64,000 nt of DNA, taken from the NCBI GenBank assembly GCA_021775835.1, contig JAJFHC010000018.1, positions 18,615-82,614 on the forward strand. The letters are read 5' to 3'. Under the pieces are notes generated by a model, which worked only from the letters and a program-made list of their open reading frames with translations, was not told the DNA's origin and made no database searches. The stretch is from Hyphomicrobiales bacterium. Its GTDB lineage: Bacteria > Pseudomonadota > Alphaproteobacteria > Rhizobiales > JAJFHC01. The position numbers and the translations under genes are program-made. This document shows positions 7,703 through 18,663 of the stretch, in pieces (positions within the stretch are counted from its first letter, which is position 1; every line of letters begins with the position of its first letter).

Positions 7703-9130
7703 CTATGTTGCCGTGCCCCCTACTGTCAGGCCGTCGAGGCGGATCGTCGGTTGACCGACGCCGACCGGCACACTCTGCCCGGCCTTGCCACAGGTACCAA
7801 CACCGGTATCGAGGGCCATGTCATTGCCGATCATCGAAACACGCGTCAGGGCGTCTGGTCCGTTGCCGATCAGCGTTGCACCTTTGACCGGCGCCCCTGG
7901 CTTGCCGTTTTCAATCAGATAGGCTTCCGTGCATGAGAACACGAATTTGCCGCTTGTAATGTCAACTTGTCCGCCGCCGAAAGAGACCGCGTAAAGCCCC
8001 TTGTCGACTGAAGCCATGATCTCTTCAGGGTCGCGGTCGCCATTGAGCATGTAGGTATTGGTCATGCGCGGCATTGGCATATGGGCGTATGACTGCCGCC
8101 GCCCGTTGCCTGTCACATCGACGCCCATAAGCCGCGCATTCTGACGGTCCTGCATGAAGCCGACCAAAATACCGTCCTCAATCAACGTCGTGCAGGAGGT
8201 GGGAGTGCCTTCGTCATCGATGGACAGTGATCCCCGCCGGCTGTCGAGTGTTCCGTCATCAACGACCGTTACACCGGGAGAGGCGATGCGTTCACCGAGC
8301 AGGCCCGCAAAGGCACTGGTTTTCTTGCGGTTGAAATCTCCTTCAAGACCATGGCCAATCGCTTCATGAAGCAGAATGCCGGGCCAGCCAGCTCCCAGAA
8401 CCACGTCCATCTCGCCAGCGGGCGCCGGTACGGAGTCCAGATTGACCGTCGCCTGGCGAAGGGCTTCGTCCACCTCCGCCTGCCAGTTGTCTTCCTCAAA
8501 CATGAGCGTGTAACCGGTGCGGCCGCCTGTGCCATGGGACCCGCTTTCCTGCCGGTCGCCTTGCGCCAGGACGATTGAAACATTCATGCGTACAAGCGGG
8601 CGGATATCCTGACGGGTAAAGCCGTCTGCCCGAATAAGCTCGATAACCTGCCACTCGCCCGAGAGCGATGCAGACACCTGGCGGACCCGGTCATCGCGGC
8701 CGCGGGCATAGGCATCGATTTTTTTCAAAAGTTCGACTTTCTGGTCGAAATTGTGTTCGGCCAGCGGGTTGTCAGCGGCATAGAGGGATCTGTTGGATCG
8801 CACCGGAGCATCCGACAGCACGCCGGAATGGCCATGTTTGACCGCAGCAACCGCGTCAGCCGCCCTCTTCAGAGCCGCCTGATCCAGTTCAGACGAATGG
8901 GCGTAGCCTGTGGCCTCGTCGGCAACGGCACGCAGGCCGAAGCCCTGCATGGTGTCGTAGTTTGCAGATTTCAGTTGGCCGTCGTCAAACGTCAGTCCTT
9001 CGCTTAAGCGATACTCCAGAAACAGCTCGCCATCGTCACATCCCGCCAGCGTGTTACGCAGCAAGCCTTCCGCACTGCTGCGGTCAAGGCCATTGCGATC
9101 AAAGAAAAACTCGATTGATGTCTCGGTCAT
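7703..9130 (-). CDS. tldD: Metalloprotease TldD
   Basis: A 475-residue protein matching the TldD half of the TldD/TldE (PmbA) heterodimer, a zinc metallopeptidase that degrades unfolded peptides and processes some RiPP precursors and the CcdA antitoxin. The zinc site is HEAIGHGLEGDF with the HExxxH at residues 255-260. The N-terminal segment (GLTFDDGQLKSANYDTMQGFGLRAVAD) and the C-terminal SFGGGQVDITSGKFVFSC are also typical. Its TldE partner is not in this window. Transcribed on its own; a 215-base gap with an 11-bp inverted repeat separates it from the upstream ialB-like gene. Confidence 0.95.
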   Translation of the reverse strand: MTETSIEFFFDRNGLDRSSAEGLLRNTLAGCDDGELFLEYRLSEGLTFDDGQLKSANYDTMQGFGLRAVADEATGYAHSSELDQAALKRAADAVAAVKHGHSGVLSDAPVRSNRSLYAADNPLAEHNFDQKVELLKKIDAYARGRDDRVRQVSASLSGEWQVIELIRADGFTRQDIRPLVRMNVSIVLAQGDRQESGSHGTGGRTGYTLMFEEDNWQAEVDEALRQATVNLDSVPAPAGEMDVVLGAGWPGILLHEAIGHGLEGDFNRKKTSAFAGLLGERIASPGVTVVDDGTLDSRRGSLSIDDEGTPTSCTTLIEDGILVGFMQDRQNARLMGVDVTGNGRRQSYAHMPMPRMTNTYMLNGDRDPEEIMASVDKGLYAVSFGGGQVDITSGKFVFSCTEAYLIENGKPGAPVKGATLIGNGPDALTRVSMIGNDMALDTGVGTCGKAGQSVPVGVGQPTIRLDGLTVGGTAT

Positions 9131-9285
9131 TGCCGCAGGGTACTCCGGATCAAACGTAGTAGGAGCGCTATAAGTATGGAGTTAGCGGGACTTTGGCAAA
9201 TCGAAAGGTGTCATGACGCCAAATCAGAGCATCGGCTTTCCGACCGAGGATCTTGGACTTGACCAGGATCCGATTGCAGGATTCC

Positions 9286-9335
9286 AGAGCGGGATGCGCA
9301 GGGAGAATCGTCCACGCATTTTCTCATCCCGCTCT
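9286..9335. repeat. Inverted repeat, 11-bp perfect arms
   Basis: AGAGCGGGATG at 9286-9296 is matched by its reverse complement at 9325-9335, with a 28-base loop. It lies between the ialB-like gene and tldD, just after the ialB-like stop codon on the minus strand. There is no T tract after either arm, so it is not a classical terminator. It may protect the 3' end of the ialB-like transcript. Confidence 0.5.
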
Positions 9336-9345
9336 CGTCAATTTG

Positions 9346-9918
9346 TCAACTACCGAGGCTGCCATAGGCTTTCGAGAAGCCTTTCAACGACAAGGCCAAA
9401 CCAATACCTTGCGCCTGATTACGATAGATAATCATATTTGCCTTCGAGCCTTTTTGCATCGCTGTCAATGCCTTGGGAGTGATCGGTACAACCGTGAGGC
9501 AACCGACCGACGGGCAGCTGATGAATGGAAAGCGGCCAAAAGGTTTGCCGTCAATTTCAATGGCTATTCCATTAGGCAGGAAAACGCCAAGGGGCGCCAC
9601 CACTTGCATCTGGACGACGTCTTTCTTCTTTTCGGCATCTTTGCCACGGAAGATGGCGACCTTAATGCCGACGTTCTTGTTGGTTTTGTCGACCGACAAC
9701 TGAACCATCCCGCACTGCTCTACTTCGCGGAACGTAACCTCGCCGCCTTCCTGCGCAGGTTTCACTGGAATTTTTGCCTTGTCGCACTGGATCTGCCAGT
9801 CGCCATGCGTCGCTTTGACAACGGGTTTGGCTTTTGCCGCTTTCTGGGCATGGCTAACGGACGGGACGCCAAACACAAATACTGCGGTTGCGGCAACTGC
9901 CAGCCACACTGGTTTCAT
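9346..9918 (-). CDS. Invasion-associated locus B (IalB) family secreted protein
   Basis: A 190-residue protein with a signal peptide (MKPVWLAVAATAVFVFGV, cleavage near SHAQ). The ATG at 9918 is chosen because it opens the signal peptide; upstream in-frame codons add 23 polar residues. The mature part has the IalB pattern: HGDWQIQCD, then EQCGMVQLS, VFLPNGIAIEIDGKP, and a final paired-Cys segment FISCPSVGCLTVVP. Named after a Bartonella protein linked to erythrocyte invasion, the family is common in free-living alphaproteobacteria, where its role is unknown, so no virulence role should be read into it. Its upstream region is the long gap before coxB. Confidence 0.88.
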   Translation of the reverse strand: MKPVWLAVAATAVFVFGVPSVSHAQKAAKAKPVVKATHGDWQIQCDKAKIPVKPAQEGGEVTFREVEQCGMVQLSVDKTNKNVGIKVAIFRGKDAEKKKDVVQMQVVAPLGVFLPNGIAIEIDGKPFGRFPFISCPSVGCLTVVPITPKALTAMQKGSKANMIIYRNQAQGIGLALSLKGFSKAYGSLGS

Positions 9919-10597
9919 TCTTAACAAAATTTCACCCTCTCTCCCTGTTTGCACTTCCCGCTCAATGTCGGTCTGACGGGTGTACACTTATTGGCACGCC
10001 TTGTACTCCCCGACGGGCCGCTGCGTCAAAGGGCAATCCTCGATTGCATCCCCTAGACACTTGGGAGAACGCTGGGACAATTCAAGCTGCACGTCCGAAA
10101 CTCTTTTACACACCATAGCATTTGTTGTCTTCCAAAGCCCTCAGAAATGGTAAAGCGCTTGCCGCGACTCGCTCTGTCGTACACAGGGCAGGTCAGTAAC
10201 GATTCACGGATCTTGTTCAAACCAGCTTCCGATTGTGTCAATTGGTCGCAAGGCTTTGTGGATATTGTATTTTTTGCCGTCAGCGCATCATTTCAGAACG
10301 CTTTGCGGAGCGTTTGCCTGTCTGGGTAAATGTCCGACAAATAAGGCAAAAATACGATCCGTGTAGGCATCCTGGCCTTTGAATGGTGCCAACTGCTCGG
10401 GTTGGGTATGGCGTCGCTTCCCTATTGCGTAGGAATGACGCACACGTTGATCGTTGCGAGGCGAAGCGGTTTGTGGTTCTTGAGGTTCGCAGAGATGTTC
10501 TGTCAGAATATGATGCGGGTCACGACCAGTTCACTGACACATTTTGTACGACGACGCGAACAGCAACGAAATTGAGTTCAAAGGAGCTGGTTCAACC
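9919..10597. other. Non-coding gap between the ialB-like gene and coxB (679 bases)
   Basis: This is the longest stretch without a convincing gene. Short open frames exist on both strands, but none has a family-like sequence, a good ribosome binding site and neighbour support together. The gap must hold divergent promoters for the ialB-like gene (minus) and the cox operon (plus). A small hairpin with 6-bp arms (AACGCT/AGCGTT) lies at 10297-10314. I could not identify a confident sigma70 promoter or regulator site. Confidence 0.6.
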
Positions 10598-13094
<2,497 letters not shown>

Positions 13095-13101
13095 AAACCG
13101 A

Positions 13102-13129
13102 CGGACGCTTCTTTCGTGAGAGGCGTCCG
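13102..13129 (+). repeat. Hairpin in the coxA-ctaB gap
   Basis: CGGACGC at 13102-13108 pairs with GCGTCCG at 13123-13129; further inner pairs including G-U bring the stem to about 12 bp. No T run follows, so it is more likely an mRNA-processing or attenuation element than a terminator. Confidence 0.45.
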
Positions 13130-13176
13130 GTCATCCTGACGGTCTTCGGGGCTTGAGGGAAATAGATGGACGATCA

Positions 13177-14142
13177 ATGACGGATATCGGATTGAATATC
13201 GGTGCGAAAGACGCGTCCCAGCCTGTCGGCGGCATGGGGACCGTTGGAGACTATTTCGCGCTGCTCAAACCCCGGGTCATGTCACTGGTCATCTTTACGG
13301 CGCTTGTCGGGATGGTTGTCGCCCCCGGCGATATTCATCCTGTCATCGCTCTGACGGCCCTGCTTGCGATTGCTGTCGGTGCCGGCGCATCCGGTGCGCT
13401 CAACATGTGGTACGACGCTGACATCGACGCGAAGATGCAGCGCACGGCGAAACGCCCGATTCCGACCGGACGCATCACACCGGACGAAGCCTTGGCCTTC
13501 GGGGTCACGTTGTCCGTTGGATCGGTTTTTGTCCTGGGGCTTCTGGTGAACTGGGTTGCCGGTGCGCTTCTGGCGATGACCATAGCGTTTTACCTCTTCG
13601 TCTACACCATGTGGCTCAAGCGGCGGACCCCGCAAAACATTGTCATTGGCGGCGCCGCGGGAGCGTTCCCGCCTGTTATCGGATGGGCGGCTGTGACCGG
13701 CGATGTAACACTTCCGGGCATTGTCCTGTTCCTCATCATCTTCATGTGGACACCGCCGCATTTCTGGGCGTTGGCGCTCTACCGGGCCCGCGACTATGAG
13801 CGCGTCGGTGTGCCGATGCTGCCGGTTGTGGCCGGTCCCGATGCCACGCGCCGACAGATCCTGTGGTACTCCATTGCCCTGATACCTGTGACTTTGCTGC
13901 CTTGCGCACTTGGATTTGCCGGCGTTCTTTACGGCATTGTTACCGCGATTCTGGGAGCAGGTTTCCTGATCGCCAGTGCGCGTGTGTTCCGAAACAGAAC
14001 CGGTCAGATTGCGGAACGGGCGTCACGGCAACTCTTTGCATATTCGATTCTCTATCTGTTCCTGATCTTCGCTGTACTGCTCGCAGAACAGGGCCTGGGG
14101 ATCATGTCGGAGTGGAACTGGAGCGGATTGTGGAGCGTGTGA
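13177..14142 (+). CDS. ctaB: Protoheme IX farnesyltransferase (heme O synthase)
   Basis: A 321-residue polytopic membrane enzyme of the UbiA prenyltransferase superfamily that adds a farnesyl group to protoheme to give heme O, the precursor of heme A. It has the two Asp-rich sites: [23 protein letters not shown] and [17 protein letters not shown]. About eight or nine transmembrane helices are apparent. The ATG at 13177 is preferred over an in-frame TTG 24 bases earlier. Its stop codon overlaps the start of the following short gene by one base (TGATG), which implies translational coupling. Confidence 0.95.
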   Translation: MTDIGLNIGAKDASQPVGGMGTVGDYFALLKPRVMSLVIFTALVGMVVAPGDIHPVIALTALLAIAVGAGASGALNMWYDADIDAKMQRTAKRPIPTGRITPDEALAFGVTLSVGSVFVLGLLVNWVAGALLAMTIAFYLFVYTMWLKRRTPQNIVIGGAAGAFPPVIGWAAVTGDVTLPGIVLFLIIFMWTPPHFWALALYRARDYERVGVPMLPVVAGPDATRRQILWYSIALIPVTLLPCALGFAGVLYGIVTAILGAGFLIASARVFRNRTGQIAERASRQLFAYSILYLFLIFAVLLAEQGLGIMSEWNWSGLWSV

Positions 14143-14282
14143 TGCAGTTGTCCGACGAACAATTGAAGCGCCGCCACAAGCGATCCGTGGCAATTGCCTG
14201 GATACTGGCGGCGCTCGTCAGCCTGTTCTTTGTCGTTACGATTGTTCGCCTCGGCGGCAACGTCATGAACCGGCCCCTGTAG
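14142..14282 (+). CDS. CoxF-like small membrane protein
   Basis: A 46-residue protein translated from the ATG that overlaps the ctaB stop. The sequence is a charged start (QLSDEQLKRRHKRSVA), one transmembrane helix (IAWILAALVSLFFVVTIV), and a short tail ending NRPL. Size, pattern and position between ctaB and ctaG match the small CoxF-type protein of alphaproteobacterial cox operons. Its role is presumed to be in oxidase assembly, but this is not established. Such short genes are often missed in annotation. Confidence 0.8.
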   Translation: MQLSDEQLKRRHKRSVAIAWILAALVSLFFVVTIVRLGGNVMNRPL

Positions 14283-14298
14283 GCAAAGGAGAAGCAGC

Positions 14299-14901
14299 TT
14301 GCAGGACAATAAAAACTCAGGTTTGGACAGGCGAAACATTCGCGTGGCGCTGGCGTCTTCACTGGTGGTGGTGATGATGGTCGGCATGTCTTACGCGGCT
14401 GTGCCGTTGTATCGGATATTCTGTCAGGTGACCGGTTATGGCGGTACTCCACAGGTTGCCGACGCCGCATCACCGGTTGTGCTTGACCGCGAGATCACCA
14501 TCCGGTTTGACGCCAATACAGCGCGCAACCTGGGCTGGACCTTCAATCCGGCACACGGACCTTTAACGTTGAAAGTGGGCGAATCAAGCCTGGCGTTCTA
14601 CCAGGCTCACAACGAAACCAGCCGGCGGATTACCGGCACCGCGACCTTCAACGTAACGCCAGTTCAGGCGGGCGCGTATTTTAACAAAATAGACTGCTTC
14701 TGTTTCACCGAGCAAACACTTGGCCCGGGCGAAACAGTGCAGATGCCAGTGTCGTTCTTTGTCGATCCAACGATCATTGACGATCCCGAACTGGATTCGG
14801 TCGATACGATTACGCTGTCTTATACGTTTTTCCCAATAGAAGAGGACGACCTGGCACAAGCCGGGGCCGTTCGTGGGAAAGAGGAAAAGAATGTAAACTA
14901 G
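14299..14901 (+). CDS. ctaG: Cytochrome c oxidase assembly protein CtaG/Cox11
   Basis: A 200-residue copper chaperone that inserts CuB into subunit I. It has an N-terminal membrane anchor (VALASSLVVVMMVGMSYAAV) followed by a periplasmic immunoglobulin-like domain. The copper-binding motif is KIDCFCFTEQTL (CFCF). It starts at a TTG (14299) preceded by AAAGGAG at a good distance, and no in-frame ATG lies near, so TTG is the likely true start. It is the last gene of the ctaB-coxF-like-ctaG run; 162 bases separate it from coxC. Confidence 0.95.
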   Translation: MQDNKNSGLDRRNIRVALASSLVVVMMVGMSYAAVPLYRIFCQVTGYGGTPQVADAASPVVLDREITIRFDANTARNLGWTFNPAHGPLTLKVGESSLAFYQAHNETSRRITGTATFNVTPVQAGAYFNKIDCFCFTEQTLGPGETVQMPVSFFVDPTIIDDPELDSVDTITLSYTFFPIEEDDLAQAGAVRGKEEKNVN

Positions 14902-15063
14902 GGCAAGCCGCTTGTTGGGTAAGCAGACGGATTGACCTAAAACTATGAATAGATCGGTTTGGCGTTATCAGGGCGATTGCCAGCTATCGCAGACTGATCT
15001 AGGACAATGAACCGGATATGGCACCGTCAAGGTGCAGTCCGGCCAAATCTGGAGTAGGGGACC

Positions 15064-15909
15064 ATGGCCGACAGCCACGCGAAGAACCACGATTATCATC
15101 TTGTCGATCCCAGCCCTTGGCCTGCCGTCGGTGCGGTGGCAGCTTTCATTACGGCCGTGGGCGCGATTATCTACTTCCACAACATTGGCGGCATCGGTCC
15201 CTGGGTCCTGGTGATCGGCCTGCTGCTGGTGATGTACACCATGCTGATGTGGTGGATGGATGTGGTCAGGGAAGCCGAGTTCGAAGGACATCACACACCG
15301 GTCGTCCAACTCCACATGCGCTATGGCATGATTCTTTTTATCGCTTCGGAAGTAATGTTCTTCCTGGCATGGTTCTGGGCATTCTTTGACATCAGCCTGT
15401 TTCCGGGAGGGCCCGAACAGGTCATGCGGGCCGAACTGACCGGCGGCCAATGGCCTCCGAAAGACATCGCTACATTCGACCCCTGGCATCTTCCGCTGGT
15501 CAATACGCTGATCCTTCTGACATCAGGAACCACGGTAACCTGGGCGCATCACGCACTGGTTCATGGTGACCGCAACGGTCTCAAGTGGGGCCTTATTTGC
15601 ACGGTTGTGCTGGGCGCGCTGTTTACCTGCGTACAGGCTTATGAATATGCACACGCGGCCTTCGGTTTCTCCGGGCATATCTACGGTGCGACATTCTTCA
15701 TGGCGACCGGTTTTCATGGCTTCCATGTTCTGATCGGCACGATCTTCCTGTTTGTCTGCCTGCTGCGGGCCTTGGCCGGTCACTTCAAGCCGGAACAGCA
15801 TTTTGGTTTCGAAGCCGCGGCCTGGTACTGGCATTTCGTTGACGTTGTCTGGCTGTTCCTCTTCGTCTGCATCTACGTCTGGGCAGCGGGGACACCGGCG
15901 GCGCACTGA
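15064..15909 (+). CDS. coxC: Cytochrome c oxidase subunit III
   Basis: A 281-residue, seven-helix subunit of aa3 oxidase that stabilises proton pumping and binds lipids. Typical segments include [14 protein letters not shown] at the start, [36 protein letters not shown], and the last helix [21 protein letters not shown] short gene-free leader (162 bases) precedes it. A strong terminator hairpin follows the stop, so this gene ends the main cox transcript. Confidence 0.98.
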   Translation: MADSHAKNHDYHLVDPSPWPAVGAVAAFITAVGAIIYFHNIGGIGPWVLVIGLLLVMYTMLMWWMDVVREAEFEGHHTPVVQLHMRYGMILFIASEVMFFLAWFWAFFDISLFPGGPEQVMRAELTGGQWPPKDIATFDPWHLPLVNTLILLTSGTTVTWAHHALVHGDRNGLKWGLICTVVLGALFTCVQAYEYAHAAFGFSGHIYGATFFMATGFHGFHVLIGTIFLFVCLLRALAGHFKPEQHFGFEAAAWYWHFVDVVWLFLFVCIYVWAAGTPAAH

Positions 15910-15937
15910 TGTCCTGAAAGCCAATCAAGACTCTTGC

Positions 15938-15970
15938 CGGAGCGGTTCGAAGTTCGAGCCGCTCCGTTTT
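15938..15970 (+). terminator. Rho-independent terminator after coxC
   Basis: GGAGCGG at 15939-15945 pairs with CCGCTCC at 15959-15965; most of the 13 bases between also pair, giving a nearly perfect palindrome. It is followed by GTTTTC. The position 30 bases after the coxC stop fits the end of the cox operon. Confidence 0.75.
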
Positions 15971-15987
15971 CATTCAGGGGAGCAGAT

Positions 15988-16362
15988 GTGAAACAACCTT
16001 ACTACCCGAAGGTTTCCCCGGTTTCTGTAGGTCTCAGGGGCAAATGTCCGCGTTGTGGACGGGCAACGATTTTTGCGGGCTTCCTGAAAACGGCGCCTTC
16101 TTGCAGTTCCTGCGAACTCGATTATTCGTTCATGGACAGCGGTGACGGACCGGCTGTCTTCATCATCCTGATCTTGGGCTTTATTGTCGCCGGTTCAGCG
16201 CTTCTTGTTGAAGTAAGCTATCAGCCGCCCTACTGGGTGCACGGAGTGCTCTGGCTGCCACTTGTCATGCTACTCACCCTATTGCTCCTGCGGCCCTTCA
16301 AAGGCGTTCTCGTGGCCCTGCAATACAAGAACAAGGCTCAGGAAGGCCGTCTGGACAACTAA
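15988..16362 (+). CDS. DUF983 family membrane protein
   Basis: A 124-residue protein. The GTG at 15988 is taken as start because AGGGGAG lies upstream at normal distance and the preceding bases form the coxC terminator. The N-terminal region has two CxxC pairs (GKCPRCGRA and SCSSCELDY), a zinc-ribbon-like element; two transmembrane helices follow (FIILILGFIVAGSALLVEV and GVLWLPLVMLLTLLLL). DUF983 genes regularly sit between coxC and surf1 in alphaproteobacteria, so a part in oxidase biogenesis is likely but unproven. Confidence 0.88.
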   Translation: MKQPYYPKVSPVSVGLRGKCPRCGRATIFAGFLKTAPSCSSCELDYSFMDSGDGPAVFIILILGFIVAGSALLVEVSYQPPYWVHGVLWLPLVMLLTLLLLRPFKGVLVALQYKNKAQEGRLDN

Positions 16363-16390
16363 ACGAAACTGGGCTGGCGGTATAACACCA

Positions 16391-17152
16391 ATGCGCTTCA
16401 AACTATTTCTCTGGCCTACTCTGGTTGCCGTGCCGGCACTCGTGGTACTTGTCGGACTTGGCAATTGGCAGATGGACAGGCTCTACTGGAAGCAATCGCT
16501 TCTGAACAGGATAGAGGTTCGGACATCTCAACAGCCGACAGACATCCCCGTCCGCGAACAGTGGTCCGGGCTGGATCTGAACGCTCTTGAGTACACGCCG
16601 GTAAACGCAAGCGGGCGTTTCGATCATAGTCGCGAATTTCATGTCTTTACCTCTTTGAGCCGCCCGGTCGCCGGACGGTTTAAAGGACCGGGTTATCTGG
16701 TATTCACATTATTTGAAATGGACCAGGGTGGCAGCGTTCTGGTCAATCGCGGTTTTGTGCCGGCCAGGCTCAAGGACCCAGATATCAGGCCGGCTGGTCA
16801 GGTAGCGGATAAACGCCAGATAACTGGACTGATGCGTCGGCCCGAAGTTCAGGATTTGTTTGTGCCCGAGAACGATGTCGACGGTAACGTCTGGTACTTT
16901 CGCGATCTGAACGCCATGGCTGCACTACTTGGCCGCAACGACGTCGCGCCGTTTTTTTTGGACGAGCGTGCTAATGACATCGCAGGTGGTCTGCCGCAGG
17001 CCGGAGAAACCAGACTGGTCTTCAAAAACACGCATCTGCAATATGCCGTCACTTGGTATGGGCTCGCCCTGTGCCTGATCGGCGTTTATATGGCCTACCA
17101 CATCAGTGCCAATCGCAAGGCAAGCGATTCCGACGACGAAGAGGAACGGTAA
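16391..17152 (+). CDS. SURF1 family cytochrome oxidase assembly protein
   Basis: A 253-residue protein with one helix at each end (LFLWPTLVAVPALVVLVGLG near the start; YAVTWYGLALCLIGVYMAY near the end) and a periplasmic central domain. Family motifs include LGNWQMDRLYWKQ, VLVNRGFVP, and the final NTHLQYAVTWYGLA. SURF1 assists insertion of heme a into subunit I. The ATG at 16391 directly precedes the first helix. It sits 28 bases after the DUF983 gene; a 16-bp hairpin 44 bases after the stop separates it from thrC. Confidence 0.93.
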   Translation: MRFKLFLWPTLVAVPALVVLVGLGNWQMDRLYWKQSLLNRIEVRTSQQPTDIPVREQWSGLDLNALEYTPVNASGRFDHSREFHVFTSLSRPVAGRFKGPGYLVFTLFEMDQGGSVLVNRGFVPARLKDPDIRPAGQVADKRQITGLMRRPEVQDLFVPENDVDGNVWYFRDLNAMAALLGRNDVAPFFLDERANDIAGGLPQAGETRLVFKNTHLQYAVTWYGLALCLIGVYMAYHISANRKASDSDDEEER

Positions 17153-17196
17153 TTCTTGCGATGCGCCGGTATCGTCGATAGGGTGCGCCGCGCATA

Positions 17197-17237
17197 ATGC
17201 CAGAAGAAGCCGACGTTTCGCCGGCTTCTTCTGGCAT
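17197..17237 (+). promoter_or_regulatory. 16-bp perfect hairpin directly before thrC
   Basis: Bases 17197-17212 pair perfectly with 17222-17237; the loop is nine bases. There is no T tract, so it is not a standard terminator. The hairpin ends 19 bases before the GTG start proposed for thrC and would contain an alternative upstream ATG within its left arm. It may be a surf1 3' end, or control thrC translation. Confidence 0.6.
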
Positions 17238-17256
17238 CGATCAATGGGAACATTTC

Positions 17257-18663
17257 GTGAAGTACGTCAGCACAAGAGGCGAAGCGCCAGTACTCGATTT
17301 CGAAGACGTTCTGCTTGCAGGCCTTGCCCGTGACGGCGGGCTCTATTTGCCGCTGACATGGCCGCGCTTTGCTACCGATGAAATCCGGGCCATGGCCGGT
17401 CAGCCCTATGACCACGTAGCCTTCGAGGTTATCAGTAGATTTACCGGCGATACGTTTTCCGAAGCTGAACTGAGAGAGATGCTGTCGCAGGCTTACGCGA
17501 CTTTCAATCATCCGGCCGTCACACCACTACGCCAGCTGGGCGCCGATACCTGGCTGCTTGAACTGTTCCACGGTCCGACCCTGGCCTTCAAAGACGTGGC
17601 CATGCAAATTCTCTCGCGAATGATGGATCACGTGCTTGCGAGACGTGAACGCCGGGTGACGATCGTTGGCGCGACCTCCGGCGATACCGGCGGCGCGGCA
17701 ATCGAGGCATTCAAGGGCCGTGACGCGATCGATGTCTTCATCCTCCATCCTCATGGCCGTGTCAGTGACGTTCAGCGCCGCCAGATGACGTGTGTTGACG
17801 ATTCCAACGTTCACAACATAGCGCTTGAGGGCACATTCGATGACTGTCAGGCAACCGTCAAGACGCTGTTCAACAATCTGGCATTCCGCGACAAGTTTCA
17901 TCTGGCAGGCGTGAACTCAATCAACTGGGCCCGCATCGTGGCGCAGATCGTCTATTACTTTACCTCGGCAACGGCTCTCGGCGCCCCGGACAGGCCGGTA
18001 AACTTTGCGGTTCCCACGGGCAATTTTGGCGACGTCTTCGCCGGTTATGCGGCGCAGCGCATGGGATTGCCTGTCAACAGATTCGTTGTTGCAACGAATG
18101 TAAACGACATCCTGCAAAGAACGATCTCTACAGGTCGGTGCGACGTCGGCACCGTGGTGCCTACCACAAGCCCGAGCATGGACATCCAGGTTTCCAGCAA
18201 TTTTGAACGTTTGCTGTTTGAGGTTTGTGACCGGGACGCAGAGACCATACGATCCCTGATGAACAGCCTGACGCAGTCTGGCGGCTTCACTGTCAGCGCC
18301 GACGCCCTGAACGCGATGAAGCAACTGTTTGCAGCCGAAAGAACCGACGAAGATCAATGCAGGGCACAAATGAGAAAATCGCTCCAGGAGACCGGTGAAT
18401 TGATTGACCCCCACACAGCTGTTGGGCTGGCGGCAGCGGAACGATTTGCGGAATCCGACGGCCCGATGATTTGCCTGGCCACGGCTCACCCGGCCAAATT
18501 TCCGGATGCGGTGAAGGCAGCGACCACGGTGTCGCCGGAACTGCCGGAACGATTGGCGGGCCTTATGGAAATGCCCGAACGGTTCAGCGTTTTGGCCAAC
18601 GATACTTCAGCAGTTGAAGACTTCATCGCATCTCATGCCAGGCTTGGATCCCATGTCGAATAA
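17257..18663 (+). CDS. thrC: Threonine synthase
   Basis: A 468-residue PLP enzyme that converts O-phosphohomoserine to threonine. The GTG at 17257 gives the family-typical start (M/V)KYVSTRGEAP and has GGGAA eight bases before it; an ATG at 17197 would add 20 unrelated residues and put a hairpin inside the gene. The PLP lysine lies in PTLAFKDVAMQ, and the phosphate loop in ATSGDTGGAAIEAF; PTGNFGDVFAGY is a third conserved block. thrB is in this window but in a separate operon on the other strand. The gene overlaps the following M16 peptidase by 11 bases. Confidence 0.96.
   Translation: MKYVSTRGEAPVLDFEDVLLAGLARDGGLYLPLTWPRFATDEIRAMAGQPYDHVAFEVISRFTGDTFSEAELREMLSQAYATFNHPAVTPLRQLGADTWLLELFHGPTLAFKDVAMQILSRMMDHVLARRERRVTIVGATSGDTGGAAIEAFKGRDAIDVFILHPHGRVSDVQRRQMTCVDDSNVHNIALEGTFDDCQATVKTLFNNLAFRDKFHLAGVNSINWARIVAQIVYYFTSATALGAPDRPVNFAVPTGNFGDVFAGYAAQRMGLPVNRFVVATNVNDILQRTISTGRCDVGTVVPTTSPSMDIQVSSNFERLLFEVCDRDAETIRSLMNSLTQSGGFTVSADALNAMKQLFAAERTDEDQCRAQMRKSLQETGELIDPHTAVGLAAAERFAESDGPMICLATAHPAKFPDAVKAATTVSPELPERLAGLMEMPERFSVLANDTSAVEDFIASHARLGSHVE

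Noticed and set aside
17917..18489. Open frame opposite thrC (190 residues)
   Set aside because: Antisense to conserved thrC sequence, with no family features and no ribosome binding site.
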